Assembly (NCBI GenBank): GCA_964427955.1
Contig: CAYRWY010000321.1
Coordinates: 1 to 7,021, forward strand
From: JACRBK01 sp964427955
GTDB taxonomy: Bacteria; Chloroflexota; Anaerolineae; Aggregatilineales; Aggregatilineaceae
Length of the DNA: 7,021 nucleotides
Direction of reading: 5' to 3'
Part shown: piece after piece, positions 1-6,428 of the stretch
Position numbering within the stretch: position 1 is the first letter of the stretch
Layout: every line of letters begins with the position of its first letter
Translations under genes and position numbers: made by a program
Notes under the pieces: generated by a model
The model's input: only the letters and a program-made list of their open reading frames with translations
What the model was told of the DNA's origin: nothing
Database searches by the model: none

Positions 1-2
1 CC

Positions 3-74
3 TGGAAGCTGCGTAACTACGGTATGAGTCCTGCCGACGGCTTGCTGTGGGCGGAGACGCAGTTCATTTTCTAA
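3..74 (+). CDS. C-terminal fragment of an unidentified upstream protein
   Basis: Reading from base 3, the only forward frame open to this point gives 23 residues ending in ...LLWAETQFIF and a TAA stop at 72-74. The other two forward frames stop at bases 14-16 and 25-27. The stop lies 16 bp before a strong hairpin, as expected for a gene end. I do not recognise the family from so short a tail. By position, directly upstream of a CUT2 sugar ATPase and permease and in the same direction, the missing gene could be the periplasmic or lipoprotein sugar-binding protein of the transporter, which is otherwise absent from the window. That is inference from context only; the residues show no binding-protein signature. 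Confidence 0.45.
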   Translation, partial: WKLRNYGMSPADGLLWAETQFIF

Positions 75-90
75 ACTCAAGCGAATCAAC

Positions 91-117
91 GAGGCGGCGG
101 CCCGCAACCGCCGCCTC
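91..117 (+). terminator. GC-rich perfect hairpin between upstream gene and ABC ATPase
   Basis: GAGGCGGCGG (91-100) and CCGCCGCCTC (108-117) form a perfect 10-bp stem with a 7-base loop, 16 bp after the upstream stop codon. Only a short weak T run (121-123) follows, so it is not a textbook intrinsic terminator. It may be a leaky terminator or a 3'-end stabiliser of the upstream message. Such hairpins often separate a highly expressed binding-protein gene from its less expressed ATPase and permease genes. The remaining leader up to 240 shows no convincing promoter. Confidence 0.5.
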
Positions 118-240
118 AACTTTCATCTGGAGCACCACCACGTTTACGCCAGTCCCTCCGCATGAAGATCCGTTGGACCTCTACGTTGGCTGGCGGTCTC
201 CAGCAGCGTTGTCTAAAGACCTATTTGAAAGAGCCTACTT

Positions 241-1722
241 GTGAGCACTGTGCCCATTCTTGAACTCAAGAACATCTCGAAAAATTTTCGTTCGATCCAG
301 GCCCTTGATCACGTTGACTTTGACCTCCACGAAGGCGAAGTGCACGCGCTGGTCGGCGAAAACGGCGCAGGCAAAAGCACCTTGATGCGCATTCTGGCGG
401 GCATCTATACCGAGTACGAGGGCACTTATTTTATTGACGGCAAGGAGAAACGCCTCCATTCGCCGCGCGAAGCGCTCGCCAACGGCATCGGCATGATCCA
501 CCAGGAATTGAGCGTCATCCCGGAGCTGTCTCTCGCCGAAAACCTGTACCTGGGCCACCAACCGCTGACTCGACTGGGAACGGTGGACTGGCGCAAGATG
601 TACAGCAGCGCGCAAAAAGAGCTGCAAAACCTGGGGTTCGACCTCGATGCCCGGCGGCGGCTGGAGCAGTTCCCGCTCGGAACGCAGCAGGTCGTCGAGG
701 TGCTGCGCACCATCATCTCCGGCGCGCGCGTGCTGATTATGGACGAACCCACCTCGGCGCTGTCTCCGGCGGAAGTCAAGCACCTGCTGGCCCTCGTGGA
801 TACGCTCCGCAAGCAGAAGCGCAGCATTATCTACATTTCCCACTTTCTCGAAGAGGTGCTCCAGGTCGCCGACCGTATCACGGTGCTGCGCAACGGGCGC
901 GCGGTAGCGACGCTCAACCAGGCCGACGCCTCCCTCGACCGCATCATCGAGCTGATGCTGGGACACGAAGTCAACCGCACCGCCCGGTCGATCACCATGA
1001 CTGAAAGTGAAAAGCCTGCCTTATTGGAAGTGAATGATCTTTCTTCTGACGTGTTCAAAAATGTCAATTTTAAAGTGGGCAAGGGCGAGATTGTCGGGCT
1101 GTATGGCGCCATCGGAGCCGGTCACTTCGACGTCGCGCGGGCGCTGTTCGGCCTCTACAAATTCGATCACGGTCAGATCGTGCTGGATGGAGCGCCCTTC
1201 CCGGCCAATCATTCCGCCCGGTACGCGATCCGGCACGGCCTCGCGTACGCCATCGAGGCGCGGCGCAAAAGCCTGCTGCTCGACGATGCCATCTTTCGTA
1301 ACATCACCATGCCCCACCTGGAACGGATTGGCCGGTTCGTTCCGCAGCGATCGCAGGAGTTGACTGCCGCCACCCCAGCTATCGCCAAGGCCGGTGTCTA
1401 TCCGCCTGATCCGATCAACCCGGTGGGAAAACTCAGCGGTGGCAACCAGCAAAAAGTCGCCATCGCGCGTTGGCTGACCTTCCCGCCCAAGCTGTTCATC
1501 ATGAGCGAGCCGACGCGCGGCATGGACGTCGGAGCCAAGAGCGAGGTCGTCAACATCCTGCGCCAGTTCGGAGAACAGGGGTACGGGGTGCTGGTCGTAT
1601 CCTCGGAACCGGAGACCATTCTGGCCCTGGCGGAACAGGTCATCGTCATGTCGCATGGCGAAATTGTGGCACGTATGAAAAATGATAATCTTGATAAAGA
1701 CGCACTCATGAGGCTGCTATGA
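241..1722 (+). CDS. Sugar ABC transporter ATP-binding protein (RbsA/CUT2-type, two NBDs)
   Basis: This 493-residue cytoplasmic ATPase powers uptake of a monosaccharide-like substrate. Its length and two fused nucleotide-binding domains are typical of the RbsA/MglA/XylG family. NBD1 has an intact Walker A (GENGAGKST, 39-47), Q-loop Gln88, Walker B (VLIMDEPTSAL, 164-174) and switch His201, but its signature is degenerate (PLGTQQ, 145-150). NBD2 begins near residue 261. Its Walker A lacks the lysine (GAIGAGHFDV, 289-298) and its Walker B reads IMSEPTRG, with Ser422 in place of Asp, while its signature LSGGNQQ (398-404) is perfect. This leaves one competent composite ATP site and one dead one. 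The GTG start at 241 is preceded by GAAAGAG (227-233). The stop overlaps the permease start as ATGA, implying translational coupling. Substrate cannot be read from the ATPase; the downstream kinase and isomerase suggest a 5-modified pentose. Confidence 0.95.
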   Translation: MSTVPILELKNISKNFRSIQALDHVDFDLHEGEVHALVGENGAGKSTLMRILAGIYTEYEGTYFIDGKEKRLHSPREALANGIGMIHQELSVIPELSLAENLYLGHQPLTRLGTVDWRKMYSSAQKELQNLGFDLDARRRLEQFPLGTQQVVEVLRTIISGARVLIMDEPTSALSPAEVKHLLALVDTLRKQKRSIIYISHFLEEVLQVADRITVLRNGRAVATLNQADASLDRIIELMLGHEVNRTARSITMTESEKPALLEVNDLSSDVFKNVNFKVGKGEIVGLYGAIGAGHFDVARALFGLYKFDHGQIVLDGAPFPANHSARYAIRHGLAYAIEARRKSLLLDDAIFRNITMPHLERIGRFVPQRSQELTAATPAIAKAGVYPPDPINPVGKLSGGNQQKVAIARWLTFPPKLFIMSEPTRGMDVGAKSEVVNILRQFGEQGYGVLVVSSEPETILALAEQVIVMSHGEIVARMKNDNLDKDALMRLL

Positions 1723-2765
1723 TCGCTACCCTTAAGTCTTCTCTATTCTCGGTCGCTGACCGGTTCAACCATCTGCGCGCCTCGTCGGTGTGGGTGCGTC
1801 GTTTCAGTGCGCTGGCCCAGGTCTGGACGCTGATCGCCCTGTTCATCTTTTTCGGGTTCGCTTCGGACAGCTTCTTGCGCCCCATCAACGTCCGCAATAT
1901 CTTGACGCAGGTCTCGACCCTGGGGATTTTCGCCAGCGGCATGACCTTCGTGCTGCTGTTGGGACAGATCGACCTGAGTATCGCGGGCCTCGCGGCCTTG
2001 TCGGCCATGCTCTCGGCCCACCTGTATTACCAAAAGGGCTATGCCGAGCCGGTGCCTATGTTCGCCGGGATCGGCGCCGCCACGCTTCTGGGCCTGATCA
2101 GCGGTATTGCCAGCGCGCGGTTCCGCATCCCGACCTTCATGACGACGTTAGCAATGGGTATGATCGCCTCCGGGCTGGTCACGTATATCAGCAAGGGCCG
2201 CGTGATCAGCACGGTGTCGCCCATCTCGGCGACGCTGGGCAGCAAGCGCATCGAGTGGATCAATATCGGGGGGATCAACGGGCTGCCGGTGATCGTGATC
2301 GTAGCCCTCATTGCCCTGGCGATTGGCTATGGCATTCTGCGCTATACCCGCTTTGGCCGCTACGTCTACATGACCGGGGCCAACAAGTCGGCAGCGCGCC
2401 TGGCGGGCGTGAACACCGACTACGTGCTGATCGCCGTGATGACGATTTCCGGGTTTACTGCCGGGTTTGCCGGGATCGTCAGCATGGGACGCCTCCACAG
2501 CGCGCAGCCGACGCCGACCGGCAGCTACCTGATGGATACCATCGGGGCTATCGTGCTGGGCGGTACCTCGCTGATGGGAGGGCGCGGTGGAATGCTCCAG
2601 ACGCTGATCGGCCTCCTGATCTACGGGACACTGCGCAATGGCCTGGATAACATCCCGTCCATCGACATTTATTTGAAAGAGTTTATTACGGGCACTGTGC
2701 TGCTGGGTGCGCTGTTGGTCAACACAGTGTTCGCGGGCCGCGCGGAGCGTGATCGGACCATCTAG
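1719..2765 (+). CDS. Sugar ABC transporter permease (RbsC/BPD_transp_2 family)
   Basis: This 348-residue integral membrane protein forms the translocation channel with the preceding ATPase, probably as a homodimer, since only one permease gene is present. About eight to ten hydrophobic segments are visible, roughly at 31-49, 61-81, 86-104, 113-132, 138-156, 189-207, 234-257, 273-286, 292-306 and 321-338. Family hallmarks are GQIDLS (82-87), the RIPTFMTTLAMG segment (136-147), the cytoplasmic loop RYTRFGRYVYMTGAN (208-222) that contacts the ATPase, and LGGTSLMGGRG (280-290). The ATG overlaps the ATPase stop codon (ATGA, 1719-1722), with GAGG at 1710-1713 as a ribosome binding site inside the ATPase gene. 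The first 30 residues are polar and likely cytoplasmic. Length is slightly above the usual 320-340. Substrate unknown; family assignment is firm. Confidence 0.94.
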   Translation: MIATLKSSLFSVADRFNHLRASSVWVRRFSALAQVWTLIALFIFFGFASDSFLRPINVRNILTQVSTLGIFASGMTFVLLLGQIDLSIAGLAALSAMLSAHLYYQKGYAEPVPMFAGIGAATLLGLISGIASARFRIPTFMTTLAMGMIASGLVTYISKGRVISTVSPISATLGSKRIEWINIGGINGLPVIVIVALIALAIGYGILRYTRFGRYVYMTGANKSAARLAGVNTDYVLIAVMTISGFTAGFAGIVSMGRLHSAQPTPTGSYLMDTIGAIVLGGTSLMGGRGGMLQTLIGLLIYGTLRNGLDNIPSIDIYLKEFITGTVLLGALLVNTVFAGRAERDRTI

Positions 2766-2799
2766 GGTTGGGACAGGTAGAAAGCGTGTGTGACTTCAT

Positions 2800-2840
2800 G
2801 GCAACTTTTCCTGAATAAGCGAAAAGTTGCCTTGTCTTTT
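2800..2840 (+). terminator. Perfect 11-bp inverted repeat with U-rich tail (attenuator/terminator or operator)
   Basis: GGCAACTTTTC (2800-2810) pairs perfectly with GAAAAGTTGCC (2821-2831) across a 10-base spacer. The stem base is GC-rich and is followed at once by TTGTCTTTT (2832-2840), seven T in nine bases. That is the shape of an intrinsic terminator acting on + strand transcripts; no T-rich run follows on the other strand. It sits in the 91-bp spacer between permease and kinase, ending right before the kinase ribosome binding site, so partial termination would lower kinase and isomerase expression relative to the transporter. A regulator-binding palindrome is the alternative. The repeat is seen directly; its role is inferred. 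Confidence 0.55.
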
Positions 2841-2847
2841 AGGAGAG
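2841..2847 (+). promoter_or_regulatory. Shine-Dalgarno that fixes the kinase start
   Basis: AGGAGAG lies nine bases before the ATG at 2857. The frame is also open from an in-frame TTG at 2827, but that start would place the ribosome binding site inside the coding region and add ten residues with no family similarity. The ATG at 2857 is therefore chosen. Confidence 0.8.
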
Positions 2848-2856
2848 CTGATTCTG

Positions 2857-4101
2857 ATGAATGAAGATATTTCGCCCAACTATCGACCGTTAACTCCCGA
2901 AACCATTATCGAGTACATCTGGACCCGCCCGGAACTGCGCGAGGTATTTCGTCCGGGCGAGGCGCTGAAGGCCGACGAGGTCGGCGACGGCAACCTGAAC
3001 CTCGTGTTCAAAATCTGGGCGGAAGCCGATCCCGAACGGACCGTCGTCATCAAGCAGGCGCTCCCCTACCTGCGCCTGGTCGGCGGTGACTGGCCGCTGC
3101 CGGTGGATCGGGCGCGCATCGAGGCGGCGGCGCTCAAAGTCGAATACGACCTGGTGCCCGCCCACACCCCGCGCGTGTATTTCTACGATCCGGACATGTA
3201 CCTGTTCGCCATGAAGAACCTGAATCACCACATCATCATGCGCAAGGGGTTGATCCAGGGCATCAAGTACCCGCTGTTCGCCGAGCACATCGGCCTGTTC
3301 ATGGCGCGGACGCTGGGCGAGACGTCCGACCTCAAGCTGGACTATCGCACCAAGAAGGAAAAGGTCGCCGAGTTCATCAACCCGGAGCTGTGCAAGATCA
3401 CCGAGGATTTGATCTTCACCGAGCCGTACCGCCAGACCGCGCGCAACGGCTTCCACGCGGAGCTTGAGCCGCAGGTGGTGGCGCTGCAAGCGAACGAGGC
3501 GCTGCGCGTCGAAGTCGCCCAGATGAAAGAGAAGTTTATGACGCAGGCGCAGGCGTTGGTCCACGGCGATCTGCACACGGGCAGCATCATGATCAACCAG
3601 ACCGAGACCTACGTGATCGATCCCGAATTCGCCTACTATGGGCCGATGGGCTTCGACATCGGCGCGGTGATCGGCAACCTGTTGCTGAACTACGCCTCGC
3701 ACGAGGTCCGCACGCCCGACCCGGTCAAGCGCGCCGACTTCCGCAAGTACCTGACGCAGACCGTGATCGACCTGTGGTATGTCTTCGTGCGCGAGTTCCA
3801 GCGCCACGTCTGGGATCACGTCGATACCATCAACATGCCGCGCGGCTACCAGCAGGATTACATGCTGCGCCTGCTGCACGACGCGGCAGGGCTGGGCGCG
3901 TGCAAGATGATGCGCCGCGTGATCGGCCTGGCGGGCGTCGAAGACATCCGCGGGATCAAGGACGTCCACGAACGCGCCATCGCGGGCAGCCTGGCACTGA
4001 ATATGGCCCAGGCGTTGATCATGGGACGGGAACAACTGCATACCATCGAAGAACTGGTCGAAGTGGCGACCGCCTGCCAGCCGACCTATCCCTGGAAGTG
4101 A
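2857..4101 (+). CDS. mtnK: S-methyl-5-thioribose kinase (MtnK) homologue
   Basis: This 414-residue cytoplasmic kinase of the aminoglycoside-phosphotransferase fold is expected to phosphorylate C1 of 5-methylthioribose, or a related 5-deoxypentose, with ATP. The nucleotide loop GDGNLNLVF is at 43-51. The ATP-binding lysine is Lys66, in IKQALPYLR. The MtnK-specific stretch GDWPLPVDRARIEA follows at 77-90. The catalytic loop HGDLHTGS is at 236-243 with Asp238, and the metal-binding DPEF, which replaces the usual DFG in this family, is at 255-258. GPMGFDIGA (262-270) and the helical C-terminal part with CKMMRRVIGLA also match MtnK. Length is close to the family norm of about 400. The isomerase starts nine bases after its stop, as in mtnK-mtnA pairs. 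The related 5-deoxyribose kinase DrdK belongs to the same fold and cannot be excluded from sequence alone. No truncation or missing key residue is seen. Confidence 0.9.
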   Translation: MNEDISPNYRPLTPETIIEYIWTRPELREVFRPGEALKADEVGDGNLNLVFKIWAEADPERTVVIKQALPYLRLVGGDWPLPVDRARIEAAALKVEYDLVPAHTPRVYFYDPDMYLFAMKNLNHHIIMRKGLIQGIKYPLFAEHIGLFMARTLGETSDLKLDYRTKKEKVAEFINPELCKITEDLIFTEPYRQTARNGFHAELEPQVVALQANEALRVEVAQMKEKFMTQAQALVHGDLHTGSIMINQTETYVIDPEFAYYGPMGFDIGAVIGNLLLNYASHEVRTPDPVKRADFRKYLTQTVIDLWYVFVREFQRHVWDHVDTINMPRGYQQDYMLRLLHDAAGLGACKMMRRVIGLAGVEDIRGIKDVHERAIAGSLALNMAQALIMGREQLHTIEELVEVATACQPTYPWK

Positions 4102-4110
4102 GCGAACACG

Positions 4111-5381
4111 ATGAATGTTCATGGCAAGCATTACCGCACGATCTGGCTGAAAGAGGACGATCCGACGGTCGTGCAGGCGATTGACCAGGAAGTTCTGCCG
4201 CACGTCTTCCGCATCCTCGACCTGACCACGGTCGATCAGGTGGCCTACGCCATCTCGTCGATGCAGGTGCGCGGCGCGGGCTTGATCGGCGCGACGGCGG
4301 GCTACGGGATGTATATCGCCGCCCTGAATGCGCCCCGCAGCAGCCGGGACGCCTTTCTCGCGGCACTGAAGACCGATGGCGAAACTCTGAAAGCCACCCG
4401 CCCCACTGCGATCAACCTGGAATGGGCCGTCACCCGCCAGATCAAGGCGATCCAGGCCGGGCAGAGCCTCGACGAGATGATCGCCATCGCGCGGCAAACG
4501 GCCCAGGCCATCGCCGACGAAGACGCCGACTACTGCCGCCGGATTGGTGAGCACGGCGTCGCCCTGATCGAAGCGATCCGCGAGCGCAAGCACGGCGCGA
4601 CGGTCAACATCCTGACACACTGCAACGCGGGCTGGCTGGCCTTCGTCGATTACGGCACGGCCACCGCGCCGATCTACGCCGCGCACGACCGGGGCATCAA
4701 GGTGCACGTGTGGGTGGACGAAACTCGCCCACGCAACCAGGGGGCCAAGCTGACCGCCTGGGAGTTGGGCCAGCACGGCGTGCCCTTTGCCGTGATTGCC
4801 GATAATACCGGCGGCCACCTGATGCAGCATGGGATGGTCGATCTGGTGATCACCGGCAGCGACCGGACCACTTATACCGGCGACGTCACCAACAAGATCG
4901 GGACCTACCTCAAGGCCCTGGCCGCGCAGGATAACCACGTCCCCTTCTACGTCGCGCTGCCGTCTTCGACCTTCGATTGGAAGATGCGCGACGGCCTCAA
5001 GGAAATTCCAATCGAGCAGCGCAACGCCGCCGAAGTCACCCATATCCAGGGACTCTACCAGGGCGATGTCGTGGACGTGCTGCTGACGCCCGAGGGCAGC
5101 CCGGCAGCCAACTATGCCTTCGACGTGACCCCGGCCCGGCTGGTGACGGGCCTGATCACCGAGCGCGGCATCTGCCAGGCGTCCGAANNNNNNNNNNNNN
5201 NNNNNNNNNNNNNNNNNNNNNNNNNNNNNNNNNNNNNNNNNNNNNNNNNNNNNNNNNNNNNNNNNNNNNNNNNNNNNNNNNNNNNNNGGCCCGGCTGGTG
5301 ACGGGCCTGATCACCGAGCGCGGCATCTGCCAGGCGTCCGAAACCAGCGTCCTGGCGCTGTATCCCGAACACCAGCAGTAG
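4111..5381 (+). CDS. mtnA: S-methyl-5-thioribose-1-phosphate isomerase (MtnA) homologue, interrupted by assembly gap
   Basis: The enzyme converts a 5-modified ribose 1-phosphate to the ribulose 1-phosphate. It belongs to the MtnA/eIF2B-alpha fold. The catalytic Cys171 (THCNAG) and Asp251 (GSDR) are present, 80 residues apart, the same spacing as Cys160 and Asp240 in Bacillus subtilis MtnA. Other family blocks are VHVWVDETRPRNQGA, TAWEL, NKIGTY, PFYVALPSSTFDW and FDVTPARLVTGLITE. Two blocks diverge: VRGAGLIG (53-60) where most MtnA have VRGAPAIG, and TTYTGD after the catalytic Asp. The frame appears broken because 100 N plus a duplicated 55-bp flank separate codon 359 from the end. Removing 5188-5342 joins 4111-5187 to 5343-5381 in frame, giving 371 residues, a normal MtnA length, ending ...ALYPEHQQ. 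The start ATG at 4111 has GGAAGTGAG upstream. A 5-deoxyribose-1-phosphate isomerase (DrdI-like) or other sugar-phosphate isomerase role is possible. Confidence 0.88.
5133..5187 (+). repeat. Left copy of 55-bp duplicate flanking the gap
   Basis: These 55 bases, from GGCCCGGCTG to GCGTCCGAA, end exactly at the first N and are identical to 5288-5342. They encode the conserved RLVTGLITERG segment near the isomerase C-terminus. The best reading is two contigs ending in the same sequence that were not merged, not a biological repeat. Confidence 0.95.
5188..5287. other. Assembly gap of exactly 100 N
   Basis: One hundred consecutive N, the conventional placeholder for a gap of unknown size. Since both flanks are the same 55 bp, the real gap is most likely minus 55 bp, meaning no sequence is missing. 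Confidence 0.99.
5288..5342 (+). repeat. Right copy of 55-bp duplicate flanking the gap
   Basis: Identical to 5133-5187 and beginning at the first base after the N run. The isomerase reading frame continues from it into the final 12 residues and the TAG at 5379-5381. The 155-bp offset between the copies is not a multiple of three, which creates the false frameshift. Confidence 0.95.
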
Positions 5382-5412
5382 CTTCCAGTGCTCTCGCTGA
5401 AAGGAGACCCGC

Positions 5413-6405
5413 ATGAGCGACTCTCAACGTATTTTGGTCACCGGGGCCACCGGTAAAGTCGGCCAGACCTTCATCCGGCGGCTGCTGGCCGATCCCCGCT
5501 TCGACCGGTTCACCGTGCGCGCCCTGTGCCACAACCGGGTGCTCGACGCGCGAGATCGCCTGGAAGTCATCCGGGGATCGCTGCAAGACCGCGACACCAT
5601 CGAGCGCGCCCTGCAAGACGTGACCCACGTGCTGCACCTGGCCACCACCAAAGAAACGCCCGAAACGTTCATCGACGTTTCGATCAAGGGGATGTTCTGG
5701 CTGCTGGAAAACTGCCGCGCCAACCCGACCTTCAAGCAGTTTCTCCTGCTGGGCGGCGATAATGCCGTCGGTCACTTCGTCTACCCCAAGGCGCTGCCGG
5801 TGACCGAGGAACACAAGCATACGCCCTATCAAGGCGTGTACGCGCTGACGAAAGTGCTCGAAGAAGTGATGCTGGAGCAGTATTACATCCAGTACGATCT
5901 CAACGGGTGCTGTCTGCGCGCGCCCTGGATCATGGAGAAGGACGACTTCAAGTACCAGCTTTCGTTCGGCGAGGACGTCTTCGGCGGGCCGCGCTGGCGC
6001 GATCTGGTCGGTCCGGAGCAGGCGGATCAGTATGTCGCCACGCACACCATCCCGATCATGCTGGACGCCGACGGCCAGCCGGTCCAGCGCAACTTCGTGC
6101 ACGTCGAGGACCTGGTGAGCGCGCTCCTGATCGCCATCGATCACCCCAAAGCTCGCCAGCAGACTTTCAACATCTGCCTGAACGAGCCGGTCGATTACGG
6201 CGCGATGGGGCGCTATCTGGCCGAGACGCGCGGCCTGCCGACAGTGGGCATCCGCACGCCGTACCATTCGACCTGGCTGGATAACGCCAAAGCCCGTTTT
6301 CTGCTGGGCTGGCGGCCTGTGTACGACCTGAAAAAGATGATCGACGATGCCTGGGATTATCAGCGCGCTGCCGACGATCCCCGGATTATCTGGTATCCCG
6401 GTTAG
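5413..6405 (+). CDS. NAD(P)-dependent epimerase/dehydratase-like extended SDR
   Basis: This 330-residue protein has an N-terminal Rossmann fold with GATGKVG (11-17, GxxGxxG) and the active-site pair Tyr143/Lys147 in YALTK, followed by a C-terminal substrate domain. LDNAKARFLLGW and DLKKMIDDAW near the end are typical of nucleotide-sugar epimerases, dehydratases and uronate dehydrogenase-like enzymes. The Ser/Thr that normally completes the catalytic triad is not evident: the equivalent stretch reads LLLGGDNAVG (111-120), and no Ser or Thr occurs from 107 to 130. The end of the second strand (RALCHNR) lacks the acidic residue typical of NAD specificity, so NADP is possible. AAAGGAG (5400-5406) lies six bases before the ATG. 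The gene follows the isomerase by 31 bp, so it probably acts on the same sugar or a product of it. Exact reaction unknown. Confidence 0.85.
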   Translation: MSDSQRILVTGATGKVGQTFIRRLLADPRFDRFTVRALCHNRVLDARDRLEVIRGSLQDRDTIERALQDVTHVLHLATTKETPETFIDVSIKGMFWLLENCRANPTFKQFLLLGGDNAVGHFVYPKALPVTEEHKHTPYQGVYALTKVLEEVMLEQYYIQYDLNGCCLRAPWIMEKDDFKYQLSFGEDVFGGPRWRDLVGPEQADQYVATHTIPIMLDADGQPVQRNFVHVEDLVSALLIAIDHPKARQQTFNICLNEPVDYGAMGRYLAETRGLPTVGIRTPYHSTWLDNAKARFLLGWRPVYDLKKMIDDAWDYQRAADDPRIIWYPG

Positions 6406-6428
6406 CCGGGCCAGGGAAGGGACCTACG

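Noticed and set aside
127..203. CTGGAG/CTCCAG inverted pair in the ATPase leader
   Set aside because: Six bases about 65 bp apart are expected by chance; no riboswitch-like structure was found around them.
47..244. 65-codon forward open frame across the hairpin leader
   Set aside because: It overlaps the upstream gene's end and the hairpin, and reads Ser/Thr/Arg/Pro-rich without family features. No good ribosome binding site is seen.
2768..2796. Possible promoter in the permease-kinase spacer (TTGGGA, 17 bases, TGACTT)
   Set aside because: Neither box is close to a sigma-70 consensus, especially the -10.
2827..2856. Upstream TTG start for the kinase
   Set aside because: The AGGAGAG at 2841-2847 points to the ATG at 2857, and the extra ten residues overlap the inverted repeat and have no counterpart in MtnK.
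2890..5043. 717-codon open frame on the minus strand
   Set aside because: It lies wholly antisense to the well-supported kinase and isomerase genes, and its protein is a low-complexity H/D/R/V/G-rich shadow typical of GC-rich coding regions. No domain is recognisable.
5133..5342. Genuine tandem duplication or a frameshifted isomerase pseudogene
   Set aside because: The repeat ends exactly at both gap edges, and merging restores a full-length protein. An assembly artefact explains everything.
5311..6267. 318-codon open frame on the minus strand
   Set aside because: Antisense shadow of the SDR gene with no recognisable motif; the forward frame has a complete Rossmann signature.
6397..6410. 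CCCGG-TTAG-CCGGG hairpin over the SDR stop codon
   Set aside because: The stem is only five base pairs with no T tract. Chance is likely in GC-rich sequence, and the next gene follows 23 bp later.
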